The notes under the pieces are model-generated. The model made no database searches, was not told the DNA's origin, and saw only the letters and a list, made by a program, of their open reading frames with translations. Source: Lachancea thermotolerans CBS 6340 (Eukaryota; Ascomycota; Saccharomycetes; Saccharomycetales; Saccharomycetaceae). Taken from it: a stretch of DNA of 64,000 nucleotides. Positions 19,528 to 29,900 of the stretch are shown here, in pieces (position 1 is the first letter of the stretch; each line of letters opens with the position of its first letter). The translations under genes were made by a program, and so were the position numbers. Location: the NCBI RefSeq assembly GCF_000142805.1, contig NC_013080.1, positions 1,302,001-1,366,000 on the forward strand, in the 5' to 3' direction.

Positions 19528-22500
19528 CTATTTTGAGCTCCCATTGGGATGCCTTTGTAGAGACGCGGTCCCGTTTCCTATCATGGAATTTCGTGGGGTC
19601 CATGAACGCGCAGTACCCGGAGCCAAAGTCCCCGGCGTCACCATGACTCCGTCAGGGGCGTTAACGCCCCAACTGTTACCGAGTCTTAGCTTTCTCAGAA
19701 AGTTGGAAGTCATTTCCATCAAACTGTAGTTCTCTCTCTCATCGACCTTCGTTTTGAAGAGCTCCACTCTGGTACCAACCCATATGTTGGGTTTGAGCAA
19801 TCCCATGTCCAAAACAAAAGAACCCTCCGGAGAAACTAGATCATCCTCTGGCTCATTGCTAATTTCTTCGCAAATCTTCTCATCTTGAGGATTTTTCTGA
19901 AAGCCTGCCCATGAAAATCTAAAGAGCGAAGAACGCTCGTTATTCTGGCTTCCGGCTTGGTACTTGTTGTTCAGCCATGATGAGAAGCTTGAGCCTACGC
20001 TTGGGCTGTTTGGGGCACTATTAGATGCGGATTCGGGCTCCTGGTGCAGAAAAAATGTGGAGATAGAGCTACTATTACTGTTCGTCCTAGAAAGCGATGA
20101 CCCTTGTGAATTGTGTCTTTCTAATCTTGGTGTTTGGGGTTGCGAGAGTGACTGGTTCTGATGCTGTAAGAATGCATCTTGTTGTGAGTTCTCTTTTGTG
20201 TACGCGCTAATAAACGGGACGCTGTTGTAGTTGAAAATGTCGGCCCAGAGAATGGATAAATACCAACGAGAAGCTGGCGCACTGTGTTCCCAACTTATTA
20301 GAAGGGGATTAGTGACCTTGATGCTGATCTTTGTTTCGTATGGCATTGCATGAGAGAGCTCCTTTTTCAAGAAGCTCTCAGATTCCAGCAACTTACGAAG
20401 CAATGGAATATAGGTCGCGGTTGTAACTTGAGGGATCTCTGGAAACATTTTGTTTACAATTTTGACGGTTCTTTTCAAGATGGAGAGAGTCTGAGACCCT
20501 AGCCAGCTATCTTTCAGAGGACCCTCCTTTCTTGTTTTCAGTTTACTCTTAAAACTTAAGCCGAGTGGTCTAATGGGTCTGAGAGCAAGGAGCAGCTCTG
20601 TCGAAGACAAGATTGGGTTGTGTTCCTTATCCGAGTGTTCAAAAAGTTCAATTGTTTTGTTTGGAGACCCGTTCGCAATTCGCTCGGCAGTAGCCTCGAC
20701 CTCCTCAGAATAAGTCTTTTCTGCGTCAAAAAACAAAAGCGACTGTAGTTGAGCCTTTTCCATCAAACTGTACTCGCTCCCTGAGAAAGATTGCAGGCCC
20801 GTATTGGCCTGACTGATGCGAACATCGTAAGGCAATGAATCGTCAAAAAAGTCACTGATGAAGAGACTGTTTGGCTTCAAGGACGCCCGAGAATCTTGTC
20901 TATCATAAACGTAATTAATCTCTGAAGAAATCTCTTGGAGTATTTCGTCTAAGCGTTGGACGACGCGAGCGTGCCGGCAAAGCACGAATAACAAATGTTT
21001 GGAGTCTCTGAAGTAATTGAAAATGCAGCTGTTGAATGCATGAAGAAGAAGAGCTAAAGTGTCAAGTTTGAACCCAGGAGAAAAGGCGTAGGGTTTTGCT
21101 TTTTCATCAGGTTTGTTAATCGTCGCGTCTGAAGAATTTCCGGAACTATCGGGATCACCTTTTTCGCCAGCGAAAGTAGTCAAGTAGTTCTTGGAAGTCA
21201 TCTTTGAAATCAGCTGTAAAAGAGCCACGCATGCGTTGTAGCTTAAGCCAGTAAGCTTATTACTTCTTTCGGAAGAAAGTTGAACCAGCTCCCCACCATC
21301 CTTTTCATGAGCCATGGGAAGCAGGTTGTAAATTATTTCAATCAAGTTGGGATCCAAAAACAGATTTTCATGGACCTGGTTCATTGCAATGTTAGATAAG
21401 TGGATAATTGCAAAGTCGCGGTACGTCAAGTGATTAACGTCCCCAACGGACAATTTGAAAAAGTTGGGTAACTTGTTGGTATAATAGTTAACATTGAAAC
21501 AAAAGGACATCTTGGAAAATACCAGCTTCTTCGATGACAAGTATATGGCAAATCCAGATATGGCAGGTATTAAGCTTGTTCGCCAATCCGGCGAGTCGGA
21601 GTAGTATTTGATGTGGAATATACAGACCAGCAGTAGCTTGTTAGCGTACTTATCTGCGACGTAGTTCTCGAATGACTTGTTGCACTTCATTAATTCCCAA
21701 AGTAACGTCGTAACTTGCAAAGTGGACCTTGGCAAACGAGAAAGGTTGCTTTTGGAAGACGCGCCCTTTGCTGAATTACTGCGGGAATGGCCGTTCTTTT
21801 TCGTTGGGCCTTTACCTTGTTTGGTGCTGGCGTTCGAAGAGCCGTTGAGAAGAGAAAAGGGATTAGATTCGTTTTCGATGGCTCGGTCGATGGGCCTCTT
21901 GAGAAGTGTCACCAGGCTGATCAATATGAACTTCAGATCAAATTCCCGGTTCAATGTCCCCAAATAAGAGGAGACTAGGTTCTTGATCTCGTAATTAGTA
22001 GAGTAAAGATTTAGCCCATAGAGAAAGAGGTAAATCTCGCTCCGTCTCGGCCCCTCGATGGAGCATAAAAGGGAAAGGTTCAACATTTGCGCAGAAGCTG
22101 CAGCAAGGGCCTTGCGTAACGCTCTCATGTTCGTGCTCTTGCAAGAAGTATGATAAGAGTTTGGAGGGTAGTTCAGGCCGTTGTTCTCCTCGTTATTGCG
22201 GCAAGAGCGGCACACAAGGTTCAAGAGAGAGGATGCCAGGCATATAATGTGGAACTCTGGTAGGGATGTGGTGAGCACGCACAGAAATTTGGGGATATGA
22301 TTGGAGTATAGTTCTTTTGAGGAAACAGTCAACAGGAGCCGCAGGACCTCCAGTCTGTTGGAGTCCAGTTTAGGACTGGGTGGTCTATAATTACTCTCCG
22401 ACGTGTTGATGCCATTTTCCCAAAGCAGGAAGGATGTTTTGCCGAGCTCGTCGAGCTGGGGCTTTGAAAGAGGCAGCGTGAAGCCCTGCATGAAAAGCAA

Positions 22501-23142
22501 CTTGACGCACGCCTGCAGCAGGGCCACTCCAAGCGGCACAACCGCCTGGGACTCGGTAGGAGCGTGGTTGACATTAAGTTTGGGGACGACAACGGGAGCG
22601 GGAAGCTCGCCACATTGGAGGGCCTGCGAGCTATCTCGGCTCCAGAAGAGCGAGTCCTCGAGGCTCTGGTCCGTATCCATTTCGAAGAATACGGGCATGA
22701 TCTTGGTCATGATGCGGACGCTGCTGAGCAGCTCGGCCCTGCGCGCACGAAACTCGTCCACGTCGTCACAATGCTGCAGCTGGCACGCGAGCGCGTGGAT
22801 CTTGAATGCAAAAAACCGCACCAGGCTGATGAAGTTGGCCTGGTTAGATTGGAAGATGAGCCGCAATTCCTGCGTGGAAACCACAGAATACACATCGCGC
22901 GCCTCGGCGTCCGAGCTTGCGAATGCGCTGAATACTGGCGAGAACAGCTCCTCGTCCGGCAGTGCGTCGCCGGCTCCATCCTCGACCTCGCCCGTGAGGC
23001 CGTTTTGCGACAGAGGGTCATTGTAGCAGCGAATAATATCTCGCGGATGTGCCGAGGGTGAATACAAAGGTAGAACGCCCGGGTCTGCGAGTTGGAAAAT
23101 GTGGTCCCGGTACTGCGTAAGTTTCGAATCAGACTGGCCCAT
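19528..23142 (-). CDS. ECM30: Ecm30, HID1/dymeclin-family Golgi trafficking protein
   Basis: 1204 residues, mostly helical, with no catalytic motif. Ecm30 is the yeast member of the HID1 family; animal HID1 acts at the trans-Golgi and in dense-core vesicle formation, while the yeast role is poorly defined (cell wall, nutrient-transporter sorting). The start MGQSDSKLTQYRDHIFQL matches the family's N-terminal pattern, with Gly2 and a Ser as in N-myristoylation signals. Low-complexity inserts (NGSSNASTKQGKGPTKKNGHSR region; SRTNSNSSSIS) interrupt conserved helical blocks. Position between TSR2 and SML1/DIF1 equals YLR436C. The ATG at 23142 is the first in frame and gives the conserved Met-Gly start. 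Confidence 0.92.
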   Translation of the reverse strand: MGQSDSKLTQYRDHIFQLADPGVLPLYSPSAHPRDIIRCYNDPLSQNGLTGEVEDGAGDALPDEELFSPVFSAFASSDAEARDVYSVVSTQELRLIFQSNQANFISLVRFFAFKIHALACQLQHCDDVDEFRARRAELLSSVRIMTKIMPVFFEMDTDQSLEDSLFWSRDSSQALQCGELPAPVVVPKLNVNHAPTESQAVVPLGVALLQACVKLLFMQGFTLPLSKPQLDELGKTSFLLWENGINTSESNYRPPSPKLDSNRLEVLRLLLTVSSKELYSNHIPKFLCVLTTSLPEFHIICLASSLLNLVCRSCRNNEENNGLNYPPNSYHTSCKSTNMRALRKALAAASAQMLNLSLLCSIEGPRRSEIYLFLYGLNLYSTNYEIKNLVSSYLGTLNREFDLKFILISLVTLLKRPIDRAIENESNPFSLLNGSSNASTKQGKGPTKKNGHSRSNSAKGASSKSNLSRLPRSTLQVTTLLWELMKCNKSFENYVADKYANKLLLVCIFHIKYYSDSPDWRTSLIPAISGFAIYLSSKKLVFSKMSFCFNVNYYTNKLPNFFKLSVGDVNHLTYRDFAIIHLSNIAMNQVHENLFLDPNLIEIIYNLLPMAHEKDGGELVQLSSERSNKLTGLSYNACVALLQLISKMTSKNYLTTFAGEKGDPDSSGNSSDATINKPDEKAKPYAFSPGFKLDTLALLLHAFNSCIFNYFRDSKHLLFVLCRHARVVQRLDEILQEISSEINYVYDRQDSRASLKPNSLFISDFFDDSLPYDVRISQANTGLQSFSGSEYSLMEKAQLQSLLFFDAEKTYSEEVEATAERIANGSPNKTIELFEHSDKEHNPILSSTELLLALRPIRPLGLSFKSKLKTRKEGPLKDSWLGSQTLSILKRTVKIVNKMFPEIPQVTTATYIPLLRKLLESESFLKKELSHAMPYETKISIKVTNPLLISWEHSAPASRWYLSILWADIFNYNSVPFISAYTKENSQQDAFLQHQNQSLSQPQTPRLERHNSQGSSLSRTNSNSSSISTFFLHQEPESASNSAPNSPSVGSSFSSWLNNKYQAGSQNNERSSLFRFSWAGFQKNPQDEKICEEISNEPEDDLVSPEGSFVLDMGLLKPNIWVGTRVELFKTKVDERENYSLMEMTSNFLRKLRLGNSWGVNAPDGVMVTPGTLAPGTARSWTPRNSMIGNGTASLQRHPNGSSK

Positions 23143-23518
23143 GCTCGGGGCTGTGAAGTGCAGGTCGCTGGGCGCGTATGGTTGGCTGGACCGGGATGTT
23201 TTTTTTTTTGCTCGCGGCGCCTGGTTAATTGACAGCCTATGGTGAACCTATAGGCAAACAAAACCTGCCTGATCACCAGCTAGTGGCGAGAAGAGCCTGG
23301 TAACTCCCCACGGCGACTCAAACGCAGGGAATGGCGGAGATAGTACGTAATCAAGTGTTATTCCGGGTGATATATGCTAGATAAATGGACATTAGAAAGG
23401 CAAGACATGAGACAGACGGGAGTGAATGCCGGGTATTGTATGGTGTGGAGCGTTAGTGTACAGGAGGGGGCAGAGCGGAGGTGGGCCCGCGCGCCTCGCA
23501 CGTGCCCGCGCGAGGCGC
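23143..23518. other. ECM30 upstream / SML1-DIF1 downstream region
   Basis: 376 bp with the ECM30 promoter (a T-rich run near 23200) and the 3' region of SML1/DIF1. The hairpin at 23491-23518 is the only clear structure. Confidence 0.5.
23491..23518 (-). other. Stable hairpin touching the SML1/DIF1 stop codon
   Basis: Perfect inverted repeat GCGCCTCGC (23491-23499) and GCGAGGCGC (23510-23518), separated by 10 nt. In the - strand transcript the interior adds one G-U and two G-C pairs, closing a four-base GGCA loop: a 12-pair, very GC-rich stem. It starts directly after the TAA (23519-23521). No T run follows, so it is not a bacterial-style terminator. Confidence 0.75.
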
Positions 23519-23905
23519 TTACCAGTCCTCAACTTGCTCGAAAGCGCGCTTGTTGCGCATGATGTCGTTGTCGATGTGCTCGAGGCGCTCGTCTAGCTGG
23601 TTCTCCCACATCTCGAGGGAGCTGGAGCTGGAGACCGTACGCGAGTTGACCAGCATAGGCGCCTGCTTGGAGCTTGGCATGGGCACGCGCTTGTAGTCGG
23701 GGATCGTGAGTTCCGAGTTGTCCTGCACGCATGAAGCAGCGGTGCGCGCGGCGGGCGCGGGCGCCGCGCCGCTGACTTGGTAGCCACGGTCCACGGACTG
23801 GCGGATGCGCATGCCTATGGTCGACAGCGCGCCCTGGCACGCGTACTGCTCGTTCTGTCTCTCAATACCCTGGCCTAGGTGTCTCTTTTGTGGTGATTCT
23901 GTCAT
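23519..23905 (-). CDS. SML1/DIF1: Sml1/Dif1-type ribonucleotide reductase regulator with both Hug and Sml domains
   Basis: 128 residues from the ATG at 23905; a longer frame upstream is unlikely because its start lacks family similarity. In S. cerevisiae Sml1 inhibits the large RNR subunit and Dif1 imports the small subunit into the nucleus; both are removed after DNA damage by the Mec1-Rad53-Dun1 pathway. A Hug-type motif (ALSTIGMRIRQSVDRGYQ, about 26-43), which in Dif1 contacts the small subunit, comes first. The Sml region follows (YKRVPMP at 71-77, then SSLEMWENQLDERLEHIDND at about 95-114), matching the R1-binding C-terminus of Sml1. The Ser-rich stretch before SLEMW (91-96) resembles the Dun1-phosphorylated region. 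Location matches both YLR437C (DIF1) and YML058W (SML1). Confidence 0.92.
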   Translation of the reverse strand: MTESPQKRHLGQGIERQNEQYACQGALSTIGMRIRQSVDRGYQVSGAAPAPAARTAASCVQDNSELTIPDYKRVPMPSSKQAPMLVNSRTVSSSSSLEMWENQLDERLEHIDNDIMRNKRAFEQVEDW

Positions 23906-24656
23906 TGCGATACTCTGTATACGGGGGAGATCAGAGTTTTCTCTTATCGCGGCGTTTAAAAATTTCGCCCAGGGATACCAAAGGTCGACCGGCTTTTTAT
24001 ACTCGCCAGGTGACCACAGAACGCTGCGGGAGGGGGGTGGCGACCAGCCGTTCAGACGCCCGGGTAACGGGTGCGTCTGCCGATGCACGAAGCGGCTGCA
24101 CCGCACCCGTGCACCCTGGATTGTTTTGGTAAATATCGGTGTCTGGGTGTGTAAACACACAGCACCCACGCACCCAAGAATTTTTTTGTGGGCCGGATCA
24201 TCGCATATTTCATGTGCTGGTGTACGATATCACATGATCATTATCACGTGCATGACCAAGTCCGATTCGTGCGTGGCGGCCACGTGCACAATACGTGTCC
24301 TGTGACCCACGCTCCCGCCGTACCAACTGACTGACGCGCTGTCCCCGCGCGAGGCTGCTTCTATGCCACTGAACCTAGCGTAGGCGCCCACATCAATATG
24401 TCCGTACTGCAGAGGCCGGGCTCAGGAACTCATCGATATATTTGAAATATTTCCTCTATGCACTAGTAACAGCGAAAGATTCCCCTATGCACTAGAGAGA
24501 GCGAAGTTGGTGAGGAAACGTAGTGCATACGGCACAAAAGTTTTCACTCTAATGGCGGCGGCGTCAAACACATAAAAGCTGGGCTATTCCCACACGCTCC
24601 CTCGTCCTGTAGTTTAGCGGGCGACCAGTAAAGTCAAACAAACACACAGTTTCAAG
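23906..24656. other. Divergent intergenic region SML1/DIF1 - CAR2
   Basis: 751 bp with two promoters. It contains a Reb1-like CGGGTAA (24061-24067), a CACGTG core near 24245-24250, a GGCGGCGGCG patch about 100 bp before CAR2 (not a perfect URS1), and the TATGCACTA repeats. I cannot assign an ArgR/Mcm1 box with confidence, though CAR genes in S. cerevisiae are arginine-induced through one. Confidence 0.5.
24456..24529. repeat. Three copies of TATGCACTA in the CAR2 promoter
   Basis: Direct copies at 24457-24465 and 24486-24494, within 21-bp blocks (24456-24476, 24485-24505) that match at 18 positions with a 29-bp period; a third, inverted copy (TAGTGCATA) at 24521-24529. They lie 128-200 bp before the CAR2 ATG, where activator sites are expected. 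Confidence 0.75.
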
Positions 24657-25961
24657 ATGGCATCCGTTAACGTAAACCTATCTTCTAAGCAGACGGTCGA
24701 GCTCGAGCAGGAGTACTCGGCCCACAACTACCACCCTCTCCCTGTGGTGTTCCACAAAGCGCTCGGCGCGCACGTATGGGACCCTGAGGGCAAGGAATAC
24801 CTGGACTTTTTGTCGGCGTACTCGGCGGTCAACCAGGGCCACTGCCACCCAGAGATCATCGCCGCGCTGGTGGACCAGGCGTCGAAGCTGACCCTGTCGT
24901 CGCGTGCGTTCTCCAACGACGTGTTCGCCGCGTTCGCTAAGTACGTTACCGAGTACTTCAACTACGAGATGATGCTGCCCATGAACACCGGTGCGGAGGC
25001 GGTCGAGACCGCCTTGAAGCTCGCCAGACGCTGGGGCTACATGAAGAAGGGCATCCCCGATAACCAGGCCATCATCCTGGGTGCGCACAGCAACTTCCAC
25101 GGCCGTACCTTCGGCGCGATCTCTCTCTCCACCGACGAAGACTCGCGTAACAAGTTCGGCCCCTTCCTGGAAAACACCACCTCCAAGATCCCCGGCACCA
25201 CCGACAGATACCTGCGCTACGGCGTGGTGGAGGACGTGGAGCTGGCTTTCCAAAACGCCGGCGACTGCATCGCTGCGCTGATCGTCGAGCCCATCCAGGG
25301 TGAGGCCGGTATCGTGGTCCCCAGGGCCGACTACTTGACCAAGGTCCAGCAGCTGTGCCGCAAATACAACGTTTTGTTGATCTGCGATGAGATCCAGACC
25401 GGTATCGCTAGAACTGGTAAGATGCTGTGCTACGAGCACTCTCCAGACGTGAAGCCAGACATTATCTTGCTGGGCAAAGCCATTTCCGGCGGTGTCTTGC
25501 CAGTCTCCTGTGTCTTGTCTTCTAAGGACATCATGTTGTGCTTCGAGCCTGGCTCTCACGGCTCCACCTACGGTGGTAACCCACTGGCTTCGCGTGTTGC
25601 AATTGCGGCCCTTGAAGTTGTGAGAAAAGAGAACTTGGTTCAAAGAGCCCAAGACTTGGGCGAGTTCCTGCAGGGCGAGCTTGAGAAGCTGCGGGACTCT
25701 TCGAACGGCATTATTTCTGAGGTTCGCGGTAAGGGCCTGCTGACTGCTATTGTGATCGACCCTAAGCGTGCCAACGGCAGATCCGCCTGGGACCTCTGTC
25801 TCCTGATGAAGGACCAGGGAGTTTTGGCCAAGCCCACTCACGAGCACATCATCAGATTGGCACCACCTTTGGTTATCTCAAAGGAGGATTTGCTGAAGGG
25901 TGTGGACGCCATCAGAAAATCTTTGGAGCTATTGCCAACCGTGGAAAAGGCGGCTCACTAG
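24657..25961 (+). CDS. CAR2: Ornithine aminotransferase (arginine catabolism)
   Basis: PLP-dependent class III aminotransferase converting L-ornithine and 2-oxoglutarate to glutamate-5-semialdehyde and glutamate, the second step of arginine use as a nitrogen source; cytosolic in yeast. 434 residues (S. cerevisiae 424). The PLP Lys is Lys274 in LLGKAISGG, the pyridine-N-binding Asp is Asp244 in LICDEIQTG, and [15 protein letters not shown] holds the phosphate-binding turn. The coding sequence is GC-rich in its first two thirds, which creates a long meaningless open frame on the opposite strand. Same position as YLR438W, downstream of the SML1/DIF1 locus. Confidence 0.97.
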   Translation: MASVNVNLSSKQTVELEQEYSAHNYHPLPVVFHKALGAHVWDPEGKEYLDFLSAYSAVNQGHCHPEIIAALVDQASKLTLSSRAFSNDVFAAFAKYVTEYFNYEMMLPMNTGAEAVETALKLARRWGYMKKGIPDNQAIILGAHSNFHGRTFGAISLSTDEDSRNKFGPFLENTTSKIPGTTDRYLRYGVVEDVELAFQNAGDCIAALIVEPIQGEAGIVVPRADYLTKVQQLCRKYNVLLICDEIQTGIARTGKMLCYEHSPDVKPDIILLGKAISGGVLPVSCVLSSKDIMLCFEPGSHGSTYGGNPLASRVAIAALEVVRKENLVQRAQDLGEFLQGELEKLRDSSNGIISEVRGKGLLTAIVIDPKRANGRSAWDLCLLMKDQGVLAKPTHEHIIRLAPPLVISKEDLLKGVDAIRKSLELLPTVEKAAH

Positions 25962-26912
25962 GAACTTGTTTAATAGTAAATTATTAGGAGGCTTTAATAA
26001 TATCCATAACGTACACACACTAATATTCAAATTCGTGTCTAGCGGGGCTGCTTTGGTAACTTGCTGAACCTGAGGAGCATAGAGAAGGGGCGTATTCACT
26101 CACGATTCTACGAACTCAGTTTACTGTGTGCAGGCCACCTCGCCGGCACCGGTGACCGTTCGTATTATACGTTATCAAGAACAGAAACAAAGACATCCCT
26201 GGCTTATGCTTCCCACCGAAACGGGAAAGCCGCGGACAATTTACTGTACTTATGGGATAGGCGAGGGCATAAACACTAATCGGAAACCAACTTCTGAGCT
26301 CAACCTATATGTCACCATTACGAGTCAGTCCATAGTTTCTTTCTCGCTACTTGCAATCTACTCACTCCTTTTGTATACGTCGCTCATAATGAGCTCTTGT
26401 GAGATTTAACATATTTCGTAAACACTTGCTAACATTTACTATAAGAAACGAAAACATTGCACCAGAAACAAAACCACGGAAGACCGGCCCGCCAAGTATA
26501 AGTTGGTATACTAGTCTCTGCACCGCTGGAAGGCGGCCTAAGGACAAGTGACTGCTACGGTTCCAAGGGCTCTCCGATCATCACATGACATAAAGGTGTT
26601 TCGGCGGCTAAAAAAAGCTTGAAAGTTGCCCTTTAGAGAAGTAACAGCACGCCAGAAAAAACCACACACATAGAAAGGTGCATTCAGCATGCATAAGAGT
26701 CCGCAAAAATGCTTACCAGCGCTTTTTGACTAATTTGGACAGGGCTGGAACGTGCTTCAAAGCATTGAGAGCTTGTGATATCGCCCTTTGTTTGCTCGTA
26801 GACAAGCTACATCACGTGATAAAAATAATTAGCTGATATATTCACAGAAGGCATTTGGCGACCTAACGTTTGCACTGGAGGCACCGAACCTTAGTACTGT
26901 CCGCATCTAAAG
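25962..26912. other. CAR2-NTE1 intergenic region
   Basis: 951 bp with the CAR2 terminator (AT-rich just after the stop) and the NTE1 promoter. It holds a perfect URS1 (26601-26610), a TCACATGACA sequence just upstream (about 26580), and a palindromic TCACGTGA (26812-26819) 94 bp before NTE1. The longest open frame (93 codons) has no recognisable content. Confidence 0.5.
26601..26610 (-). promoter_or_regulatory. Perfect URS1 (Ume6-type) site upstream of NTE1
   Basis: TCGGCGGCTA on +, 303 bp before the NTE1 start. In S. cerevisiae URS1 occurs in promoters of meiotic, arginine and phospholipid genes; control of NTE1 is an inference. Confidence 0.55.
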
Positions 26913-29900
26913 ATGAACAACAGTAGCGCTTCAGGCTCACTACTGGCAAATGACCTAACCATCAACTCTACAGGGTTAACAGTCGCAGGTGACAATGTCA
27001 TTGAAGGTCTTACTACCGCTTTTAACTTGTTGACGCAGGCGTCTTCATCGATTCTGGCGGTCTGCGGAGCCATCTTTACCAGCACTACTTGGCACGTCAT
27101 GCGCTTCTTTCTCCTGCGAGTACCCTCTTGGGTCGTCGTATCTTCCAGCGTTAGTATTACCCTTTCATTCTACACTCTGCTCTTAGTACTGTTTACCATA
27201 ATGTTTGCCACATACTACGTGCTAAGTGGCCGATTTTTGCATGCCTACAAGCGGCTACAACCTGATGACAGCGATGAGAAGCTGCTCAAAGACAAGAAGT
27301 TTCGTGATGAGACGGAGGCACTTTTCGCCAACAAGTCTGAAAGCCAGCGGAAAGGCGGGTTCACGTCGTACCTGGATGAATTTCTTAGCGCCATCAAAAT
27401 TTTTGGTTACCTCGAGAAGCCTGTATTTCATGAACTGACCAAGTCTATGAAGACCCGTAGGCTTGAAGAAGGAGAGGTTCTACTTGTTGACGATGCCCTT
27501 GGCTTTGCCATTGTTGTTGAAGGAAGCCTTCAAACTTACCATAAGGTTCAACGCACCAACAAAAATCTGACGGGTAGTGTTCCTGATTTTCTAGACGGAA
27601 GCAACTCCGACTCACTTGACGATGCTGCCTCAGACTGTGACGCTTACTCGCTGAACGGTGAAAAATACCAACTCTTGAACATCGTGAGAGCCGGCAACCC
27701 AGTTTCATCGTTAGTGAGTATTTTAAGGCTTTTCACCGGACGCAATGACACTCCACTAAGTAACTCAATTCCCAGTTTTCCAGCATCCGAAGAGGGCTAT
27801 CCAGGCTTTATGTCACCCTTTCTAGATTCAACCTTAGAGAATCATGCGTCTGAACTAAGAAATACCTCTAGAACGCAAAAGCTTGCGCAAGAGCAGCTAG
27901 ACTCTGGCCCACGTTCGCCTAACACCGAAAATATTCGAGGTGAAACTAAAGATAGACCGGAGAATACGGTACCATTTGAAGGCTCGTTGCCCGATATTAT
28001 CGCCTGCGCACCTGGGGACTGCACTATCGCCATAATTCCTGCATCCGCTTTCCGCAGGCTGACTTCAAAGTTCCCCCGCTCTGCATCTCATATCATACAG
28101 ATGGTACTAACAAAGCTTTACAGAGTGACATTTCAGACGGCTCATACTTACTTAGGGCTCACTAAAGAGATAATCAACACTGAAGTTGTATTAAACAGAT
28201 CTAACAACATCGAGCTTCCATACTACCTGAAAGAGGCTGCGATCCGAAAGATAAAAGCTCAGGAACTGTTTAAAAAAGAGGAGCAGTTAAAAACCCCGAA
28301 AACTGGTCCAAAGACGAGAACTCCAATTGGTAGGCGCTCTTCTAAGGGACGCGCATCTCCTCACTCCTTTCTCAAAAATCGCGGCTCCCGACATGTAGTG
28401 CTGGATTCTAGAGATCACCTGAACCCTGGTGATTTACTTTCAAATGTTCCCTTGTCGCGGAAGGACACTCCTACGATAAGAGGGGTGTCCAATAACTCTG
28501 TTTACCAAAGTGAAAGCGCGAAATCTAAAAGTTTCAGGAACTCTAACAATCAGGTCAACGCCCAGCTTTCTTCCTTGTCTTCCCTATCTGACAAAGCGAA
28601 GGCAATAAACAAGAGTGGGAAGAGCAGCGCACTAAGCGCCGCTACCAACGAGGATGACGAAATTAGGGAAAGGACTTTCTCTGCCGCTCAAGAGGAAACA
28701 GAAGAGTCATCTTGGAGAATCGCTTTAGTTGAAGGAATGTTTTCTTACCTTGGCATAACAAAGGAAAACATACTTCCTACGACGGATGATGACGACGATG
28801 CGCTCTCGTTGCGTAGGTCCTCGGAAGTGTCCTTGACACCATCATCTCAGATGAGTGCTCCATCAGCCTTCCGTTTGTTGTCTCCAGATCAGTTTGTAAC
28901 AAAGAAAGGACCTAAGGTTAAACCAAAGCAGGAATACAAAGAAGAAATACCATACAATATTGATTTTGACACAGTCAAAGATGAGTTTGCTCAAGGTCTA
29001 CAAACAATGTTTGTACGCGAAGGTTCTATTTTGGTTTCACAGAACACTCACAACAAAGGCCTATACTACATTATATCAGGCACTATGGAGGTTATTTGGA
29101 CGAATGAAGAAGACCACACGCAGCACATTCTGCATAATATAAAGTCCGGCGGAATAGCTGGTTACTTGGCTTCTTTGATAGGAAGCAAGTCCTTCGTCAC
29201 TCTTAGAGCAAAGACCGATTTGTATGTTGGATTTCTGCCAGTTCCCACTTTGGAAAGGCTCTGCGACAAATATTTTATGATATATTTACGGATTGCCGAG
29301 ACCTTGATCAATCTCTTAAATCCTAAAATACTAAAATTGGACTACGCTCTAGAATGGATACATTTAGATGCATCAGAGATTCTCTTCAACCAAGATGAGC
29401 CTGCTAACGCAATTTACGTCGTTTTGAGCGGCAGACTTCGTCAACTTCATCGTTCGAATAAGACAAAACCCGAAGCTCTAGAGAGGAAAAACAAAAAAAG
29501 ACACTTGCGCGATAGCTCTAAAGTCAGGGCGATTAGAGAATATGCCCAGGGTGAGAGCTTAGGGGAAGTTGATGTGTTAACCGCAATAAATCGCCTTTCC
29601 ACTGTCGTTGCTTTGAGAGACACGGAGCTGGCTCGTATTCCTAGAACACTGTTTGAGCTTCTTGCAATGGAGCATCCCTCGATAATGATTCGAGTAAGCA
29701 GACTAGTCGCAAGGAAAATTCTCCAGCAACAGAGAGGATCGGAAGCCCCTGAATCCATAAACAGCGCGAAAGACTACAAGTATGATTTCAACCTTCTCAT
29801 TCCTCCCACAGAAACAACGAAGGGTTCTGTCATAAACTCTGAACATGGCGCTAGTGCTCCTTCAGATGGCGACAGCAGACATAGTTATCGCACAATAACC

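Noticed and set aside
23491-23518. Bacterial-type intrinsic terminator
   Set aside because: The hairpin is stable, but no U run follows and yeast Pol II does not use such terminators.
23906-24169. 88-codon N-terminal extension of SML1/DIF1
   Set aside because: The extension is not family-like, is GC- and promoter-like, and family members are about 100-135 residues; the ATG at 23905 gives 128.
24678-25847. 389-codon open frame antisense to CAR2
   Set aside because: Arises from GC-rich, biased codons of CAR2; no protein-like features, and the CAR2 frame is beyond doubt.
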